From contig PWZC01000308.1 of NCBI GenBank assembly GCA_003567615.1, positions 1-8,671 of the forward strand: 8,671 nucleotides of DNA. Direction: 5' to 3'. The DNA is from Gemmatimonadota bacterium (GTDB taxonomy: Bacteria > Gemmatimonadota > Gemmatimonadetes > Longimicrobiales > Gaopeijiaceae). This document shows positions 6,455 to 8,671 of this stretch, in pieces. The notes beneath the pieces are model-generated. The model was not told the origin of the DNA. It was given only the letters and a program-made list of their open reading frames with translations, and did no database searches. Every line of letters starts with the position of its first letter. Within the stretch, counting starts at the first letter, position 1. Position numbers and translations under genes: made by a program.

Positions 6455-7633
6455 ATGACGCGCCTGCCCATGAGCAAGGACCCCACGCGCCCCCTCGGCT
6501 TCGGAACGCTGGCCATCCACGCCGGCCAGGAGCCGGACCCCACCACCGGCGCGGTCATGCCGCCCATCTACCAGACCTCTACCTACCGGCAGCCTGCCCT
6601 GGGCGAGCACCTCGGCTACGAATACGCCCGGGTCCAGAACCCGACGCGGGAAGCCTTGGAGCGCAATCTGGCCGGGCTTGAGGGAGGGGCTCATGGGATC
6701 GCCTTCGCCAGCGGTCTCTCGGCCATCGAGGCGGTGCTCAAGACGTTGAGCGCCGGCGATCATGTGGTGAGCGAGGAGAACACGTACGGGGGCACGAACC
6801 GCATGTTCAACCGTGTCCTCTCCAGACTGGGCATCCGATTCACCTTCGTGGACAGCCGGGATCCCGACCAGGTGCGCGACGCCATGCGGCCCGAGACCCG
6901 CCTCCTCCACGTGGAAACGCCCACCAATCCCATGATGAGGCTATGCGACCTCCGGGCCATGGCCGACATCGCCCACGAGGCGGATGCCCTCCTCATGGTG
7001 GACAACACCTTCTCGACTCCCTTCAACCAACGCCCCCTGGAGTTCGGTGCCGACATCGTGGTGCACTCCACCACCAAGTATCTGAACGGCCACTCCGATG
7101 TTATCGGTGGGGCCCTGATCGTGGATGATGACGACCTGGCCGAGGAGTTGCTCTTCGTGCGGAAGTCCACCGGTGCCGTCCCCGGTCCCATGGATGCCTG
7201 GCTCGTGCTCCGGGGAGCCAAGACCCTTCACCTCCGCATGCGGGCGCACAATGAGAACGGTCTGGCGGTGGCCCGATTCCTCCAGGAGCACCCGGCCAGC
7301 CGGGCGGTCCATTACCCGGGACTCGAGTCCCATCCGCAACACGATCTGGCCGTGCGACAGATGACGGGATTCACCGGGATGGTCTCAGTGGAACTGGGCA
7401 GCGGCGACCGGGCTCGCCGATTCGTAGAGGGCACTCATCTCTTTGCCCTTGCCGAGTCGCTGGGAGGCGTCGAATCCCTCATCGGGGTCCCGGCCCTCAT
7501 GACCCACGCATCGGTGGCACCGGAGCGTCGGGAGGCCATGGGCGTCACCGATGGACTGGTGCGGCTATCGGTGGGAATCGAGGATCTGGGAGACCTCATC
7601 GAGGACCTGAAGGGGGCGCTGGCGGGTCTATAG
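6455..7633 (+). CDS. Cystathionine gamma-synthase / gamma-lyase family PLP enzyme (MetB/MccB type)
   Basis: Fold-type I PLP enzyme of the Cys/Met metabolism family, 392 residues (usual length about 380-400), cytoplasmic, normally a homotetramer. Visible elements are LAIHAGQEPDPTTGAVMPPIYQ near the N-terminus, YEYARVQNPTR (55-65) with the PLP-phosphate contacts Tyr57 and Arg59, ASGLSA (85-90), the ring-stacking Tyr111, Asp183 in VDNTF, and the Schiff-base Lys208 in HSTTKYLNGHSD. The C-terminal ESLGGVESLIGVPALMTHAS and VRLSVGIEDLGDLIEDL are typical. It may form cystathionine from activated homoserine and cysteine (MetB), or cleave it to cysteine (gamma-lyase). The AVPGPMDAWL and YPGLESHPQH stretches resemble gamma-lyases and actinobacterial MetB alike, so I do not choose. 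No Shine-Dalgarno precedes the ATG at 6455 or the in-frame ATG at 6470; the latter would give 387 residues and is equally plausible. Confidence 0.93.
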   Translation: MTRLPMSKDPTRPLGFGTLAIHAGQEPDPTTGAVMPPIYQTSTYRQPALGEHLGYEYARVQNPTREALERNLAGLEGGAHGIAFASGLSAIEAVLKTLSAGDHVVSEENTYGGTNRMFNRVLSRLGIRFTFVDSRDPDQVRDAMRPETRLLHVETPTNPMMRLCDLRAMADIAHEADALLMVDNTFSTPFNQRPLEFGADIVVHSTTKYLNGHSDVIGGALIVDDDDLAEELLFVRKSTGAVPGPMDAWLVLRGAKTLHLRMRAHNENGLAVARFLQEHPASRAVHYPGLESHPQHDLAVRQMTGFTGMVSVELGSGDRARRFVEGTHLFALAESLGGVESLIGVPALMTHASVAPERREAMGVTDGLVRLSVGIEDLGDLIEDLKGALAGL

Positions 7634-7686
7634 ATTCATTCCGGCCGCGCCGTCGCACGCCGGAGCCCGGCCAGCCCACCCAGTCC

Positions 7687-7691
7687 AGGAG
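7687..7691 (+). promoter_or_regulatory. Ribosome binding site of the M48 peptidase gene
   Basis: AGGAG lies six bases before the ATG at 7698 and fixes the start of the peptidase. The 64-base gap from the upstream stop codon holds no convincing promoter or terminator, so cotranscription with the PLP enzyme gene is likely. Confidence 0.8.
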
Positions 7692-7697
7692 ATCCAA

Positions 7698-8671
7698 ATG
7701 GTACCCGACGACTTCGAACCTGCCGAGAGCCCGAATCCCCACGGAGACGCCCAGGACCCGGGAGCCGAAGAGGTCCGGACGCGCCGCGTCCTCACCGGCA
7801 TCTCCTCCCGCAGTTGGGAGCATCCGGCCGACCGGGCAGCCCTCCATGCGCTCCGTGGCATCCCCATCTTTGATGAGGTCCTGAAGAAGCTCTTCGGCTT
7901 TTTCGGCGAGAAGCCCATCCGACTGGCCTTCCAGGCCAACTCGGTGCAGGTCTCGCACCGTCAGTTCGGTCGGGTCCACGGACTCTACCAGGAGGTCCTG
8001 CGGACCATGGACGCTCCGGAGGCCTACCCTCTCTTCATCTCCCAGACGCCCATGGTCAACGCCGGGGCCTACGGGATGGAACGTCCTTTCGTACTGCTGA
8101 ATTCGGGAACGGTTTCGCTGCTGGACGACGACGAACTCCAGTACGTCATGGCGCACGAGGTGGGGCACATCCTCAGCGGACATGTGCTCTACAGGACCAT
8201 GCTCATCATCCTGATCCAGCTGGCCGAACGCGGCTTTCCCATCGTCGGGTTGGCGGCCCGGGGCGTCCTGGTGGCCCTCCTCGAGTGGTACCGCAAGAGC
8301 GAGCTGTCGGCGGACCGGGCCGGGCTCCTGGGAGTTCAGGAACCCCGCGTGGTTTACCGTGCCATGCTGAAGATGGCCGGCGGGGGGAGGCCGGATGAGA
8401 TGAACGTCAGCGCATTCCTGGAGCAGGCGGAAGCCTATCGCGAAAGTGAGGACATGGCCGATTCGGTCTTCAAGGTCCTCAATCTCCTCGGTGCTACCCA
8501 TCCATTCTACGTGCTCCGGGTGTCCGAACTGCGCGAGTGGATTGAATCCGGGCAGTACGACCGGATCCTGGCCGGAGAGTACCGGCGTCGCGACGACCCC
8601 GATCCGTCCTATACCGACGATCTGGGAGAGGCAGCTGCCGCCTACCAGAGAGAGGCCCGGGAATTTGTCGA
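7698..8671 (+). CDS. M48 family zinc metallopeptidase, C-terminus cut by window edge
   Basis: The 324 visible codons encode a peptidase of the Ste24/HtpX class. The gluzincin motif MAHEVGHILSGH gives zinc ligands His153 and His157 and catalytic Glu154. The downstream SELSADRAGLL provides the third ligand Glu202 and conserved Asp206. The N-terminus is acidic and proline-rich (MVPDDFEPAESPNPHGD) with no signal peptide. It is followed by RRVLTGISSRSWEHPADRAAL, which I recall from uncharacterised M48 proteins of Actinobacteria and other high-GC bacteria. Between the two metal motifs lies a hydrophobic stretch at about 165-196 with Arg/Glu interruptions, which could be membrane-associated or a buried helical hairpin. 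HtpX by contrast has clear N-terminal membrane helices. After about residue 295 the tail becomes Asp/Glu-rich and continues past the window. The target is unknown; membrane-protein quality control is a family-level guess. The start is set by AGGAG six bases upstream. Confidence 0.88.
   Translation, partial: MVPDDFEPAESPNPHGDAQDPGAEEVRTRRVLTGISSRSWEHPADRAALHALRGIPIFDEVLKKLFGFFGEKPIRLAFQANSVQVSHRQFGRVHGLYQEVLRTMDAPEAYPLFISQTPMVNAGAYGMERPFVLLNSGTVSLLDDDELQYVMAHEVGHILSGHVLYRTMLIILIQLAERGFPIVGLAARGVLVALLEWYRKSELSADRAGLLGVQEPRVVYRAMLKMAGGGRPDEMNVSAFLEQAEAYRESEDMADSVFKVLNLLGATHPFYVLRVSELREWIESGQYDRILAGEYRRRDDPDPSYTDDLGEAAAAYQREAREFV

Noticed and set aside
7659..7671. GCCGG-AGC-CCGGC hairpin between the PLP enzyme and M48 genes as a terminator.
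   Set aside because: The stem is only five base pairs with a three-base loop and no T-run, which is expected by chance at this base composition.
7596..8501. A 301-codon open frame on the minus strand opposite the M48 peptidase gene.
   Set aside because: The plus strand carries HEVGH and ELSAD motifs plus a good ribosome binding site. The minus-strand reading is compositionally a shadow.

Overview
The window comes from a G+C-rich bacterial chromosome and looks like a housekeeping region, with no phage, plasmid, transposon, CRISPR or RNA-gene signal. The first gene looks like the N-terminus of CcmE, which implies a Gram-negative-type (system I) cytochrome c maturation pathway. The phosphohexomutase is of the 'archaeal GlmM-like' kind, and the M48 peptidase resembles proteins I associate with Actinobacteria and other high-GC phyla. 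This mix, with two compact divergent transcription units, would fit a Gemmatimonadota-like lineage. That placement is an inference from recall and was not tested.

Layout: genes up to about 6250 lie on the minus strand and are probably one transcription unit read right to left: glmM (phosphoglucosamine mutase type), glmS (glucosamine-6-phosphate synthase), dtd (D-aminoacyl-tRNA deacylase), maf (dTTP/UTP-type nucleotide pyrophosphatase), glpK (glycerol kinase) and the start of ccmE, which runs off the left edge. A near-consensus sigma70-type promoter (TTGACA, 16-base spacer, TATGCT) lies in front of glmM, followed by a 7-bp hairpin in the leader. A perfectly placed AAGGAG then fixes the glmM start at 6252. 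dtd and maf overlap by a GTGA junction. The gaps between the other minus-strand genes are 53 to 79 bases and hold no convincing terminator.

On the plus strand, reading away from the same 202-base divergent intergenic region, are a PLP-dependent cystathionine gamma-synthase/gamma-lyase family gene and, 64 bases later, an M48 zinc metallopeptidase gene that is cut by the right edge.

Functionally, GlmS makes glucosamine-6-phosphate from fructose-6-phosphate and glutamine. GlmM converts it to glucosamine-1-phosphate, the precursor of UDP-GlcNAc for peptidoglycan and lipopolysaccharide. Dtd and Maf are quality-control enzymes for charged tRNA and nucleotide pools. GlpK feeds glycerol into glycerol-3-phosphate. 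CcmE carries haem to apocytochromes c in the periplasm. The plus-strand pair joins sulfur amino acid metabolism with a protease of unknown target.

I found no evidence of an undescribed multi-gene system. The most useful second-look points are the archaeal-type GlmM active-site motifs beside a standard GlmS, a histidine in GlpK at the position phosphorylated by HPr in Gram-positive glycerol kinases, the strong glmM promoter with leader hairpin, and the M48 peptidase with a membrane-like segment between its zinc-ligand motifs.
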